This document shows, piece by piece, positions 35,457-47,916 of a stretch of 64,000 nt of DNA; position 1 is the stretch's first letter, and each line of letters starts with the position of its first letter. The DNA comes from Botrytis cinerea B05.10 (lineage: Eukaryota; Ascomycota; Leotiomycetes; Helotiales; Sclerotiniaceae). The DNA lies in contig NC_037319.1 in the NCBI RefSeq assembly GCF_000143535.2, positions 806,001 through 870,000 of the forward strand. The letters run 5' to 3'. The position numbers and the translations under genes were made by a program. Below the pieces are notes generated by a model that was given only the letters and a program-made list of their open reading frames with translations, searched no databases and had not been told where the DNA came from.

Positions 35457-38400
35457 GTGTTCGTCTCATCTCAGAGCGTGGTGAAGTTTAAAATATACTA
35501 CCGGCCTAAGAAATACACGATGGGTCTAGGAAATTTGAATGGATATTTGGGGCGTTGTCTGTTCGCCATGTTGCGCGTGCTCTAGGCCCAATGTAGAAGG
35601 GCTCGGCGTGTAGGGACTATGAACTCTGTACTCATTATATTTTACTTCAGACTAGAGTTTAGGTTTAGGGGATGAGAGAGCAATAATGCCGTGGGCTTGG
35701 GATTTTGAGGGATGGACAGGACAGTGAGAAATGTTGTGTGGTACGCACGCAGATGGTGGATATAGATCAATAACCCTTGCATTCGAAAAGCCGACGGACG
35801 GACGGAAAGCTAAAAAAAAGCTTGAAACGGGCTGAAACAAAACAAAGCAAATCAATGTACAGTATTCATGAAACGGAAAAGTTGTTTATGTGAGAGATTT
35901 GCTGGGTGCTGGTGGTTTGGAGAACTCAATCATCTATCTGTTCTTTTGTACCTAGGTATGAAGTCACAATCTATCTCCCATTCCTCGAGTTCATTGATGT
36001 GGAAGTTCCAATTGATGTCCAGCCAGGTTACTCGCTCCCATAAGTGGACAAACATTTTTTCTTTTCTTTTCTCGTACCCTCTAACCTGTCTGAGGATACC
36101 CGATTCTCCGATAGCATGGTGAATCACGATCCATACATACTTTCGTATAGAGTGTGTTCATTTATATCAGGCTGAGATATAGGATGCTTGGGAGAATCAA
36201 ATCGGAGATAAATTACAGGAAGATCTGATCTCGAGACTTGATCGAGTCTGGATTGTCTCTGGGTTCTCTGCACCAAATTGAAGGATTGGGATTCCAGGTC
36301 TTATTAAATTACTACTAGACTCTCGAAGAAATGATTGATCTGAACGGCATGGAATTGAATCGTTAGATGTCCGAGATTGGAATTATGCATTTGGAGAATT
36401 AAGATATGAATGACATAATAATGGATTCATATCCAATGCACGCACGCACATCCATCGATCAAATCGTGAATTATGAAAAAAAAAAAAAAATGACAGGAGA
36501 GAAACAGGAAAACCTAAGAGGCAATAGACTTTCACCAGCATCTAGGTTACAAACGAAGATCCCGGAACCTCATGCCAGTCAGTATTCAGTTTGATCATCC
36601 ATCCCAGCTGCAAGTAGATGAAAATAGAACGACATACCCACCTTTCATTCTCGACCCCATCCTCCCAAAGTCAACGCTTCACCGAGTTGCGCCTCATCTT
36701 CAAACCCGCTCGGATTCTTCAGATTCTTCAGATTCTTCAGACGAACCTGACGCCTTGTGAGAAGCAATTTGGAACGCGTTGTTTTCCCTCCCACATGTAT
36801 ACGTGTAACACTTTGAGTGAATGACGAAACGCCCTCAGATATTATATTTGTGGAGAATCGGCAGTGATCTGAGTGCAGGGGAGTTCCCGATAGATTGGAC
36901 GATGCAGTGTACACAGTACCTTGCATAAGGGAGCTGTCTGTGGGAGGAGCTCGAGTATCTGATTCTACATACGACACGACAGAAGGATAACGGTGAGGCT
37001 TATGAGATACATTTGCAGATATCAACATGCATTCATGGGGGAATAGGCAGACGGGCGCTTAAGCATGAGTACGGACGTAGGCAGTCGCTTTTATTTGGTT
37101 CCGCCCACTGAGCGGTCAATGAAAGCTGGATGGATAGGGGATTTCTTCTCTTATCTATGTATGGTACGATATAAACGAAAGGATTCGGGCGAAAAAAATG
37201 ATGGGGGAAGGGGGATCTGGATCTCTGAGAGATGGGTCAGAGATCGAAGGCCGCGCGCTTTGCTTCTTTCGCCAGCAAACAACGAGCTTTGTGAACCTTT
37301 GCCTCGGAACTTCTCCACTTGATGCTTTTTGTTTGATATATATTTTGGGGGGGGTTTGCGCGGCGGCCGGCAGGACAATCAGATTATCAGTGGGGGATTG
37401 GGTGGAAGAGATGCTTGCTGGACACATACATGGTTCATGGAGAGCAAAACAAGTACAGAGAGTAAACACATAGTCAATCGGATTAGATGGCCAAAAAAAA
37501 AATTGGGGGAGAGGAGACGAGGGGTCTGGAATACAGATTGAAAGGTCTAGAAACCCCAAAAGTATTTGCTCAAGTGAAGCCTACCCAGTGTGAAACATTG
37601 GGCCCGAACTTTTCGATATCGTGTGTATACGAGGGAGTATAGTAAGTAATTCACAAAAGAAATGGAGAAACCCCCCCCCTTCATCGAGATATGTGCGGCG
37701 CGCCGGCAAGCGTTGCCGCAGACATGATTCGAATCTTGTAGATCCATTCCATTTGTCAACAAAGGACACACTGAAACGACGTCGTGGATTTTGCGTGGAT
37801 ACAAGACGTACGTGAAGCGTTCGCAATCTTCTATCGTCGGCTATGTGGTGATTTTCCACATGAGATCATCGCACGTTGGGGGCTATGCGTCCTGCAGCAT
37901 TGTGTAGCGAAACGGAGCCTGAAGAAGAACCACACGGGATTCCTACAGGAGGGAATTCTTGCACCAAAGCCCATGGGATTTGACGACAGTGGATCAGAAT
38001 AGCGAGGATATCTCCGAAAGAGTAATGAATTTCAGGATCTGAGCTCGCTGGGCTAACTGACTAATGCGCGTGCGAGATATCCCAAATGCTGCAGTAAACT
38101 GCATGTCTGCCCCCTTCATCATTGTCCGTGCAATCGCTGTGGATTCTGTGGATAAACTGGACTGTCCTCCGAGTAATGGTACATTTTTCAGTCATGTTAC
38201 TTTTCTGCGGAGCTCCAGATTCTGATAGGCCGGCCAATCCTCACCCGTTCGGTGGATCGCCAGTCAAGGATTTCTCGAGTTTCTCTTCTTTTGGTTTCTG
38301 GGAGAATCCTCGTGGGACACAAACTAGCAACGAGAGAAAAATGGTACGACGGAAACATCGATCGTTATGAATAGATGAAATGAAAAATATACATCATACG

Positions 38401-38676
38401 ACAGGAGAAACCCAAAAGAAATCCGCGCTCTGTAACATCGTCATCCGTGAATCGTGACACCTTTTTCCCACCAAGCGTGCCCTAACCTAACTCGAGACTA
38501 TTTTGGTCAGAAGCAAGCCAGTCAGCCTTATCATGTACGTTTGGTCATGATAATGAAATGAATGCAACACGCCCTCGACCTATCCCACTGCAGGCCTCAA
38601 ACGAAGAGCGGATCCCACAGAAGAAGCTTGCTTTATCCGGAAGTTCCGCATCACGAGGGAACACGCTGCCAAACAT

Positions 38677-38695
38677 CCCCCCCCCCCCCCCCCCC
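38677..38695. repeat. Poly-C tract (19 nt)
   Basis: An uninterrupted run of 19 C on the + strand (poly-G on the other), followed by TTTT. Confidence 0.95.
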
Positions 38696-41605
38696 TTTTG
38701 AACCGTTGTTCCGAGATAATTAATCCAGACTCTATACGGGTATCCTCTTTCTGGAGAGTTACGATCAACCTTGGACTTCGCATGCGCTGTTCGTGTCAAC
38801 ACTGCATTCCCTACTCCTGTGAAGGGTCGCACACGTAAACAAGAACTCTGATATCAATAATGCACAAATACAATAGTGAGTGAGGGATAAGGACATGGCA
38901 TTTACGACGCACAGCTTGTATCCGCCATCCGTAAGATTGCAGCCTTGGTAATTAATAGCAATAAGATTGATGGTGTTGTGCGGCATGGCACTGCACTGCA
39001 CTGCGCTGGGCTGCTGTAGAAAATCATCGCTGCCTCGCGCCTCGCGGGGGGTGAAAGTGGATGGCGAGGGGAAGAGTGGATGGAAAGCGACGCATTTTCC
39101 CTGGAGCCCGGCTTACTGCAGTTGTCAACAGCCCATTTTCACAATCAGTATAGTGTACGGAGATTTTGCTGCACCCGAGACTTGGAAGGGTTAAGAAGGG
39201 ACGGTCCTCGGCGACCATCCAGCGCGACACCTGCAGGTAATGCTAGAACGGTTACATTTTACGGAGCACATCTTCTTTGCACAGCAGAAAATAATGCACC
39301 CAACCCTTTTCCCTACGATCTTCAGGATGCATCGAATCCTTGTACCGCGGTGAGCACTGGGAAGGATTTGTTTCCTGGTCCATTTTTGCTTTTTGCTTTT
39401 TGCAATTTAGCTGGTTCGGAGTACCCCACCTCCCTGCCCATGGCCGCGACATGGTTAGGATGAACACCACGCGCAGGGTCCCAGGTTTAACTTTCAGAAG
39501 ACCCGTAGACCTTTTCCCGCGGTTGCCAATGATACAGCAGAACGACGGCGTGGGAAGTTGGCACCGTGAGCATCCAAGGACAGCTAAGGATAATGCCCGG
39601 AGATCGAGCGAAAGTTTGATCGCTGAGCAAACTATGAACGGTCGAACGGCCGCGAGCATACGGGCCTGGCTGGCAAACTACCGTGGACAAGATAGACTAA
39701 TCAGAACTCTAAATCCAAACGCTCCAGTCCAAGCCATCCAGTCGATCTTTTCAACTTGTGCGGCATTCACGTTCTTACCAAACTTTGCTGACAAGCTCGC
39801 TCTCGGGGGACGTTAGGCGTTGCACCAAAGTGTGATGGCTTTGCCTTAGATGGGGAGGGCAGGAGGCATTTCGGCAGGATTTCAGCGGTCTTATCGATTT
39901 CTTACTTTGTCGAGACTCTTTCTGGCCCTCGGATGAACAGGATAAATCGACCAGGAATGCGGACACAATAGCCAAAGACAGTGGTCCGGTCGACGACTCC
40001 ACGCAGCACGCTATATTCTCATGGTCTCCATGGCCCTCCATGAACAATTCGATCCATTCGGAGGCTTTTCAAGGGAGATCAATTTCAAGGGGCTTGATTG
40101 TACCGGGCAGGCTCTTTGGCACACACGACATGCAATGCACTCAGAACTATAAACCAATAGACAAATAAACAATATTAGAATAATTAAATGCTTCCCGGGC
40201 GCTCGTGGTGCACAAAAATCCCAAGAATTATTCTCGAAGGCGGTAGGAAACACATCTCTACTGCAGGAACCCATTCGTAACATCATTTTGCAACCACTTC
40301 ACAGCAAATCATGTCCCAAAGATGCTCCCAATCTCCACACTTCCAAGCATTGATATTATGCTCGAGCTATCAATGACCGGAAAGGTTCGCGCTTAACATT
40401 GGACGAGCCGCTCTCCTGGGAACGACTGGGAATTATATGAATTATGTGAGCTTGACGGTGTCTGTTATGCCTGTCATGCAGAGACAATATATTGTGAATG
40501 ATGCTACATGTTTTGAGTAATGAAATGTACAAAGGCACACCGCTGGAGAGAGCATACATGATGCACATTTCTCGGAATCGCTTCTGGTGGACCACTCATC
40601 AAAGGTCTTCCAGGAAATCGGTTAGATCTCGGAAGAATCAACTGTATGTAACCTTTTAATTCCCACATCCACCTGGGTACAGTCGTATCTGTGTGGATGA
40701 TCACGGTGGTCGTTGTATCTGGTGCAAAGAGCTGAACACTCGGAAATGCTGAAGCCTTGATGGGTAGCTGGAATGGTTAGCTGAATGGGTACGCTTTGTT
40801 CTGTATGCAGGAACTCGCAAAGATTTTGTGCTCCACGGATTACTTCTCGAGGAAAGTTGAAGCGTGCGGAAGACTCTGGATACGATGACACAGGTGTTAG
40901 TTCCAAAATGATCAATAATATTGTCTCCAGTTGGTGCCCACACCTATCTGCCGTTGACCCACGACTTCAGCCGCTATATCTTGGCCGCCCAACGGGGGGA
41001 TGATTGCTGAACGGCCACTTGCAAGAGTTGCACGAATCGTGGAATTTTGTGCAAGACATTTTGAAAGTTAGGAGACGGAAGCAAGCGTTGTATCGTACGC
41101 GTCAAGCTACGGATGTGTCTTCCGTGCGGTACGATGTCTAATCCAGTCTAGTCTATCGAGAGAGGGTTCTGGCTTCCCGTTTCTAGTTGTCCAGGGAGAT
41201 GATGGGTATGATGGAATACGATATGATGATGATGGTGGTGGTGATAAAAGCACAACCATTGAAATGCACACTCACGACTCCCTTGACATCGTCGATGCAG
41301 ACATGTCAATTTTGATAGCCCAAGCCATTTCTAATAGAATTCGAATTAGACTTTCCAATCTGGACATCCTTCGGTGATATCCTTAATGAAATGAGATGAT
41401 CTCCTCCCATTCATCATGTATAAGGCATGCAAGGAAAGTTTGATTGTGGATGTGCTCCTAGGAGTTTCCTGTTATGAAAAGAGGACGGGATTAGGATCAT
41501 TTGCAATGTGCAGGGTGGGAATTGATAATTGGGGAGACATGGAGCATGGAGCATGGAGCGTGGCGCATGGAGCCTGGAACCAAACTTATTACATCGTAGA
41601 GGAAA

Positions 41606-41652
41606 GGGCAGGGGAGAGGGGGGAGGGGGGAGGGGGGAGGGGGGAGGGGGGA
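41606..41652. repeat. (GGGGGGA)n tract, G-quadruplex-capable
   Basis: Five near-identical 7-bp units of six G and one A provide well over four G-runs with single-base loops. Confidence 0.9.
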
Positions 41653-41710
41653 AGAGAAGAGCCAGACTGTCGTGAGGTGCAGGAAGGCATGCATGCAATA
41701 AATACGTGGT

Positions 41711-41826
41711 GTTGAGATTGAGAGTCTTGAGATTGAGAGTCTTGAGATTGAGAGTCTTGAGATTGAGAGTCTTGAGATTGAGAGTCTTGCGTCTTGCGTC
41801 TTGCGTCTTGCGTCTTGAGTCTTGAC
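41711..41826. repeat. 15-bp then 7-bp minisatellite
   Basis: Six copies of a 15-bp unit (GATTGAGAGTCTTGA) are followed directly by four to five copies of GTCTTGC or GTCTTGA. The 7-bp unit is contained in the 15-bp unit, so one probably arose from the other. Confidence 0.9.
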
Positions 41827-42196
41827 TACTGAGATATTCCGAACTTTGAGGGTGTAGGTTAATGGATGATTTGATTGCTTATTAAAATATCCAATTAATT
41901 GAAATTTGATTTTCTGCGTGTGTGACCTTGCTTTCTTTCTATTTGCTTGATTCATGATTCACACGACAGACTCGCTTTCGCTGCCATCCCATCCCATCCC
42001 ATCCCATCTCCACCTGTGAATCAATCCCTGGGTTGGTGTTATTAACTTTGATTCCAAGGAGTCTGCTAGCAAGAACACACAGGTAGGGAAGGGAAGGTAC
42101 TCGAGGACCTGCGCTAGAAGACGTGACTAATACAGTGCCCTAACCTTATCTAGCTAGGTCGAGGCCGGAATAGTCAGGCTCAAACAATTCCATCTC

Positions 42197-42413
42197 ACAC
42201 ACATTTCACATTTCACATTTCACATTTCACATTTCTCAATTTCACATTTCTCAATTTCACATTTCTCAATTTCCATTTCACAATCTTTCTGCCCTTCTGC
42301 CCTTCTGCCCTTCTGCCCTCCCTGTCTGCCCTTACAACCTTGACCATTGTCAGCCTTGACTTCCAATCCTGGCAATCATCCCATCTCATCCCATCCCATC
42401 CCATCCCATCCCA
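42197..42413. repeat. Cluster of 5-9 bp tandem repeats
   Basis: This comprises ACATTTC and CTCAATTTC repeats (42204-42285), CTGCCCTT repeats (42290-42320) and CATCC repeats (about 42379-42413). A separate CATCC run sits at about 41983-42008. All lie on the same C/T-rich strand. Confidence 0.85.
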
Positions 42414-43782
42414 CCCACAAATCCTTCGCTCGCTGCAGCAGCCAGCTCGCAGGAGGGAGTGTACGAAGTAATCAATTTCCTCGTGCCTCACACCTCGCAT
42501 CTCACACCTCATGGCATGCCTCACTCATCTCGTTTGATTTCAGCGATGGCACTGTTCAGAAGCGATACCCTGCGAGAGACGAAGCATGGGGTTCCAACCC
42601 AGCTATTGGGATGGGATCCTGGAGATTGGTCGAGAATCAGTTGAAATAAGGGATTCAAATCAATAAATCAATAATTCGCAAAATGGTAAAGATGCTGATG
42701 CAAGCAAACACATTTGTCGCTTCTTTATCAGCATCAGCTCAGCATTGCTGCAGTCAGTCACTACTACTACTACTCACAACTACCGTACTTTGCTATTAGA
42801 ACACTGCAATGCACAGCTCAATAGCCAATCAATGCTGACAATTGCAAGCAAAAGCATCGAGTGTCCTTACTTACTCACTTACTCACCCAGTCCAGCCCAG
42901 TCCTGTCCTTTAAAGCTTCGCTCTCAGGCTCCCAGCAATCTTCTTGGGATCCATTGCTTGCCTTGCTTTTCTCAACTTTGGTAATTCCTCCTTTGAGCCA
43001 TTTTCAATTTAATTCTTTTCCAAAAGCTTTTCTCTCATTGGCCAATCTACACGTTATTATCTGCAACTACGGGTCGCTTTACTATTCCAGGTAATTTACA
43101 TGTCCGTTATTGCATGAAAACAGGCAAATCGGCTTCCTTGGTATTATGCATCACCAAGGGGATCGATACGAAGAAATACCCTCTATTCAATATACTTCTC
43201 GCTACCTCTGTGCTGTAATTCACCCAATCGCAACTGCGGATAAAAAAGCTGGGGACGCAGAGCTCCCAACATATGATATACATCATAACTCACATGCTAA
43301 GTGTTGAACCAAACGCTGCGACTCACGGCGAGCATTGTGATGGTATCCACGTCCTATGGGGGATTGCACACTAGTTTCCTCGTGGTATTATATTGTCTCC
43401 ACAGACTTCACAACGCTATTCAACGTTCCGAGGATAGTACCCCTGACGTTGGATTATATCGCTAAAGAAGAAACGCTTCCTGCTCCATATTTTCTTGACA
43501 AACACCCTGAATGGGAAAACCCTTGTTTTGACAGGCCTATTTTATTTGTGGCACACGCTGATCCATATCTCCCCAGCCGAGCGTCTTCCGATATCCTCAA
43601 TCCATCACTTTTATGTTGGACGCTGCCGCCCTCATTGTTGACTTTCGAAAGTCCTCAACTTTTTTTTTTTTTAATCGACAAACACCGAAACAAAAAAGAG
43701 GCGTCATCGTGGCTGCAACGTGCCTCGATACAGCCTGTTCATCAGCCCCATATCGATGATTGCGTCTTCTGAAGCAGAAGCC

Positions 43783-43862
43783 GTAAGCACAATTTCTTTT
43801 CATCTATCGAGTTGGGATTCCCTTGTAGTCAACGCATTGTTCGATATATATCATCCCCACAG
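43783..43862 (+). other. Probable 5'-leader intron of the CRIB gene
   Basis: A GTAAGC donor at 43783 and a CCCCACAG acceptor ending at 43862 define an 80-nt candidate intron 48 bases before the start codon. A short upstream frame starting with ATG at 43756 spans the junction and would end soon after splicing. Confidence 0.4.
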
Positions 43863-43910
43863 AACGTCGATTAGGTTCATTGACAGCTATCAATCATCTC
43901 TCAAATCAAT

Positions 43911-46550
43911 ATGTTTGGTCTAGGATCTGCAGGTATGGGCTCAGCACCATATCCTAACAACCACCGTCCCTCATCTAAGAGGAAGATGTCTAGAAAAGAC
44001 AATACCCCGCCAACTTCTAAGCACCTCACGTACCCGTCTGTCGAATTCTTCGAGCCAGCCATTGATGGACCTCCTTCACCTCAAGGCATTCGCGCATACA
44101 CTGAGCAAATGAGGAGGGGCTCAGCGTTTGCTGCCAAATCGAATACCCCTTCTATCACATCAGCGTCCTCTTTCCGCTCCCGTCAATCCAGTCTCGATTC
44201 CTCCAACAGAATCGAATTACAGCGACAATCGTCCGGTAGATCGAACGGCAGTAGCATGGCGACAAAAGATAGGCCCGATAGTTTAAATCTATTCGGAAAG
44301 ACAATATTCTCCCGAAGCAGCAAAAAATTTAGACGTAACCATACTTCAATGGGAGGCTCCTCATTATCTCTTGCAAGTGGTTCTTCCGAAAAAGATCGTA
44401 GCGACGCATCTAGTCACAGCCCACCACCTACTAGTTATCGTGCTCGAAAGAATACCATCTCTGGACCATATAACTTTCAGCACATCACACACACTCAACA
44501 GAATGAATTACCAAACCTCAGGGAACTCCCTCCTACTAGATTGGTGTCCGAGTTTTCAGCTCTCCGAGCATCTCAAGCTCCAACCAATGGAAATCTTAAG
44601 GGTATTAGAGCGAGGGATTTAATGTTTGAGAATTTTTCCTCGGTAGCAATAGATTATGCGCCGGATGTTGACGCGCCCAGAAGCCCCACAAGCCCAAAGA
44701 GTCCGTCGTGTCCTGTTACCCCGCAAAGACGGCCCGTATTTCGAGCATCCGTATCACCACCACAAAATCAGCCATGGAGACCTATCAATTACTCCATGTC
44801 ACATGATAATCTACGGTCAGTACCTGCGCGCCCAATGAGGTCTCCTGAATCTCCTCGCTGCTCGGTTAATCCACCTGCTCGAACATCGTCAAGAGCGGCG
44901 TCAAATTTCTTTAATCATGTTGAAGACTTAGGTCCCCTAGATTTCAGTCAACCTTTGGCTGATGCCAATGACAACCTCCAAGAGTCTGCATTCGATTTCA
45001 CTCCACAAACACATCCTTCACCTCCTAAATGGGAAAGAAGAGAATCCGAGGTATCCATCAAGCATTTGTCTCATGCTGTCACTACACCTGGCGAGGAAGC
45101 ATGGCCTTTATCAGCACCATTGAGTGGAAGTTTTGGGGTTGATCTTGCAGATGTTCTCGAAGAAGATGAATATGTTAGGACGCGATCAAGGGAGTCGAGC
45201 ACTGACGGTGGTGAATTACGACTTTCAAAGTCTGTTCCTGGTTTGAGAATGAGGGCACTTGAGCAAGCTCCTGACATGCCTGATATGCCACCAGTGCTAG
45301 GAAGACTTGGCTCCATTGATACCACAAGATTCTCCAAAAGTCCCAGCTCGCCCAAGCTTAACTTGGCTACTGATTCTTGGGAAGATGCGATCGATTTTTG
45401 TTACGAAGATGAAGGTGGTGAAGATTGGGATTACGAATTCGATGAAACACCCGAAGAGAACAAGCCTGCCATCACAGCAGAACCTGCTTCACCCACTCAA
45501 ATGGAAAGTCCCGAACAAGATTTGTCACCAGGTCGATTTCGTCCATCGCTACTCGTCCCTGCACCTTTTGATCTTCCCGCACTCTCTCCCTTGTCCAATT
45601 TATCGAGCGCTTCATCATTTCTCCCTACACCAACCAGTTACTTCCGCCCCAATCAAATGCGACCTAATTCCCACGCATCTTCGTTTAAGGAATCAGACGG
45701 CTTCAATCTCTCTCCAACTCTCCTCATTCCTTCCGATGAATACCCTCTACAAAGCGAACAAGATGCTTTGTTCGACACATATCACAACGATGAGGTCCCA
45801 TCTGCGTCAATATTTCCAATGGATGCTTACGAACAACCCGCTTCGCCGATAGATGAAGCTCTTTCCAGCACCAATTCCTATCGCTCCTCAGTTTACTCGC
45901 ATAATAGCCTCAGGAGCAGCACTGTTAGTAGCCGCTACAACCGATCCAGTCAAGATTCGGCTCTACTTATTTTCCAAGCAGGAAGCATGAGCAAAGCTCA
46001 CAGAAGTATCGGATCCGCTTCTTCTTTACCCGACCTTGTTCCATCACTTCGTCCCAAGCGTGATAGTAGAACACTTGGAGCACTCTCTACTACAACATCT
46101 GACCCAGAGCTTATTACCAAAGTTTCTAGTTTGAAACTTGATGACAATGAGCAGTCTTCACCTGAAGTTACTGGAATGCAAAGTCATACCAACCAAGTGC
46201 GCAGGTCATCGAAAAACACTCAGTTTTTCGCTCAACCTCCTCCCCCAATTTCCACGGCTGTTCCCGATGCAGCATCCAGTATTCTAAGTCCCGTGGCTGA
46301 GAGCTTTACCGATTCGCCTCCAAGACCGCGTCTAAGATCTGCTCTTTCTCGAGAGTTATATGCTCCTGCCTCAGTAGAGTCTTTCATGTCCAATCATGGA
46401 AGAAAGATTTCTGCACCGATCATTACTGAAAAAAGCACTCAAGAACGATCCAGATCAAGATCTAGCACATTGACCAATGTCGCTACGGCTGGTAAGCGTA
46501 GAGGAAGTTATAATCTTTTCCCCGCTCCTCCAACAACCTTACCAAAATAA
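43911..46550 (+). CDS. CRIB-domain protein, putative Cdc42/Rac effector
   Basis: This is an intronless frame of 879 codons with an ATG at 43911. Residues about 183-197 read ISGPYNFQHITHTQ, matching the CRIB consensus ISxPxxFxHxxH through the second His, with the usual Val-Gly replaced by Thr-Gln. CRIB motifs bind GTP-loaded Cdc42 or Rac. The rest is low complexity and probably disordered: Ser, Pro, Thr and Arg-rich, with many SP sites (for example APRSPTSPKSPSCPVTP) that suit proline-directed kinases, and an acidic patch (EDEGGEDWDYEFDETPEE, near 500). There is no kinase domain, so it is not a PAK. It is more like fungal Gic-type or scaffold effectors acting at growth tips; that role is inference. 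The leader is long, with a possible intron and upstream frames. Confidence 0.82.
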   Translation: MFGLGSAGMGSAPYPNNHRPSSKRKMSRKDNTPPTSKHLTYPSVEFFEPAIDGPPSPQGIRAYTEQMRRGSAFAAKSNTPSITSASSFRSRQSSLDSSNRIELQRQSSGRSNGSSMATKDRPDSLNLFGKTIFSRSSKKFRRNHTSMGGSSLSLASGSSEKDRSDASSHSPPPTSYRARKNTISGPYNFQHITHTQQNELPNLRELPPTRLVSEFSALRASQAPTNGNLKGIRARDLMFENFSSVAIDYAPDVDAPRSPTSPKSPSCPVTPQRRPVFRASVSPPQNQPWRPINYSMSHDNLRSVPARPMRSPESPRCSVNPPARTSSRAASNFFNHVEDLGPLDFSQPLADANDNLQESAFDFTPQTHPSPPKWERRESEVSIKHLSHAVTTPGEEAWPLSAPLSGSFGVDLADVLEEDEYVRTRSRESSTDGGELRLSKSVPGLRMRALEQAPDMPDMPPVLGRLGSIDTTRFSKSPSSPKLNLATDSWEDAIDFCYEDEGGEDWDYEFDETPEENKPAITAEPASPTQMESPEQDLSPGRFRPSLLVPAPFDLPALSPLSNLSSASSFLPTPTSYFRPNQMRPNSHASSFKESDGFNLSPTLLIPSDEYPLQSEQDALFDTYHNDEVPSASIFPMDAYEQPASPIDEALSSTNSYRSSVYSHNSLRSSTVSSRYNRSSQDSALLIFQAGSMSKAHRSIGSASSLPDLVPSLRPKRDSRTLGALSTTTSDPELITKVSSLKLDDNEQSSPEVTGMQSHTNQVRRSSKNTQFFAQPPPPISTAVPDAASSILSPVAESFTDSPPRPRLRSALSRELYAPASVESFMSNHGRKISAPIITEKSTQERSRSRSSTLTNVATAGKRRGSYNLFPAPPTTLPK

Positions 46551-47916
46551 ATCGTGCTTTTTAAAGTATAATGTCGATTGATATACCATACACATTATTG
46601 TGTAATTGTACACTTCTGTACCACATTACCTATCACCACCAACACTTGGACATACATTTTTTCCTTATCAAAAACATTCAGCTCTTTCTGGGAGCTCCAC
46701 ACTATGACGATCTATGATGTCACGACTCGATTTCCTATGTTCTCTTCATCAAAAACAAAAGCAAAAGGAAACAAAAGTTTCAACTGTTTACTTCATTTTC
46801 AGAGACGGAAAAGTAAGAGGGTGGATTTCTGTATCATTATTCGTACAATCGTTTGCGTTTGCATTTCCTCTGCTTGCATTATTGGTAGTTTGGTGGATTG
46901 GATTATTTGTATCCAATCCCACGCGTTATGATGGTTTTTTTTGCGCCTCTTTCCCCGGAGAACTTGGATAAAAGACTGCAAGCCGGATTGCATCTTTTTG
47001 TTTCTTGTTTATGAGCGGCTATGTGTTATGATATGATGGTTTTGTTCTCGGTGGTTTGGTCACATAGCTTGCTATCTACCTCTCTGCCTTCACACTTATT
47101 TCCTTGTTTATTTTTTTCTATCTTTTCTGATTTGAATATGCGTATGCACTGCGGGTGCTGGTGGATTTTGACTTTTGAGGAAAAAGGTTTATAGATGGAT
47201 AGGGGTTTTGGGTTGTATGTATGGGATTGAGAGATTTGTTTGTTTCTGTTTTTGTTTTCTTGTGGAGATTTGTATTCTGTGGTGTTTATTTCTGGCTGTG
47301 TGCTTGCGTTTTTTGTCTTTCTCTGGACTGGGGGACTTAGGCTGTATTGGTATAGGGGTTGTGGATTCCGGCCGGCTGCATACACTTGGATGGATGGCGG
47401 CATAAGCGCGGGAGGTGGGAAATGTTTGTTAGTATTTGGCATTGGTACTGATGATGGGGTGGATATGATATCGGTCTCTGTATGATGAGTGTGAACATGG
47501 GGGATGTAATTCTTGTGTACCAAGAGGTGATGGAGAATACATTTGGGAAGTACTTAGTTCGAGATGTAAGAGTCGATAGCTGTTAAGTTGAATATAAAAT
47601 ATTAAAAATAAATCGCGTGGTCTGTTTTCTGTATCATTTCCTTATATCCTGTTTACAATATAGTTATTGTAAAGAGCTAATTTATTATAATAGGGCTCCA
47701 TTGATTCTTTAATTTGTAACAGTTATTTGATTACCGTGGTTTATCAGTGCCTTGCTTCTTTTTTTTGTTTATGCGGGGGACGGGGCATACTGTAAATTTC
47801 ATGTCAAAACTCACACGAGATGATATCTGCTCTGAATATGTGAATCTTCAGTATAGGATAGGCAGAATGATTTAATTCTGATGGTCTGTATATTCCCGAA
47901 ATTCCTTCCTGCTCTG
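46551..47916. other. 3' flank of the CRIB gene; T/G-rich spacer
   Basis: There is no supported gene. The + strand is T- and G-rich, again the sense strand downstream of a gene. Frames here are short or shadows of T-rich sequence. Confidence 0.5.

Larger units (their letters stand above)
30934..36400. other. Gene-poor interval, part 1
   Basis: No gene can be supported. Frames of up to about 200 codons exist (for example 34769-35371 +), but the longest overlaps CATT/CCTT simple repeats and shows no domain. Microsatellites are at 34922-34978 (GCAT, ATTC, TTCC) and 35431-35456 (GTTC). A 23-base near duplicate, AGTTCTCATTCTCTAC, occurs near 34200 and 34450. Confidence 0.45.
36401..43910. other. 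Gene-poor interval, part 2, upstream of the CRIB gene
   Basis: This 7.5-kb stretch is visibly richer in G and C between about 37 and 41 kb than its surroundings and has many overlapping frames on both strands. None has a domain, splice support or strand-specific coding character that I can defend. It includes a 19-nt C run, a GGGGGGA tract, several minisatellites and the leader of the CRIB gene. Confidence 0.45.

Noticed and set aside
37710..37760. Possible tRNA because of a GATTCGAATC word
   Set aside because: No pairing T stem or acceptor stem could be built around it.
39252..39816. Overlapping frames of 135-158 codons on both strands
   Set aside because: The area is GC-richer, which lengthens chance frames; neither strand shows domains or splice partners.
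43356..43772. 138-codon + frame upstream of the CRIB gene
   Set aside because: It includes a 15-nt T run, has no domain, and lies in the probable leader next to a candidate 5' intron.
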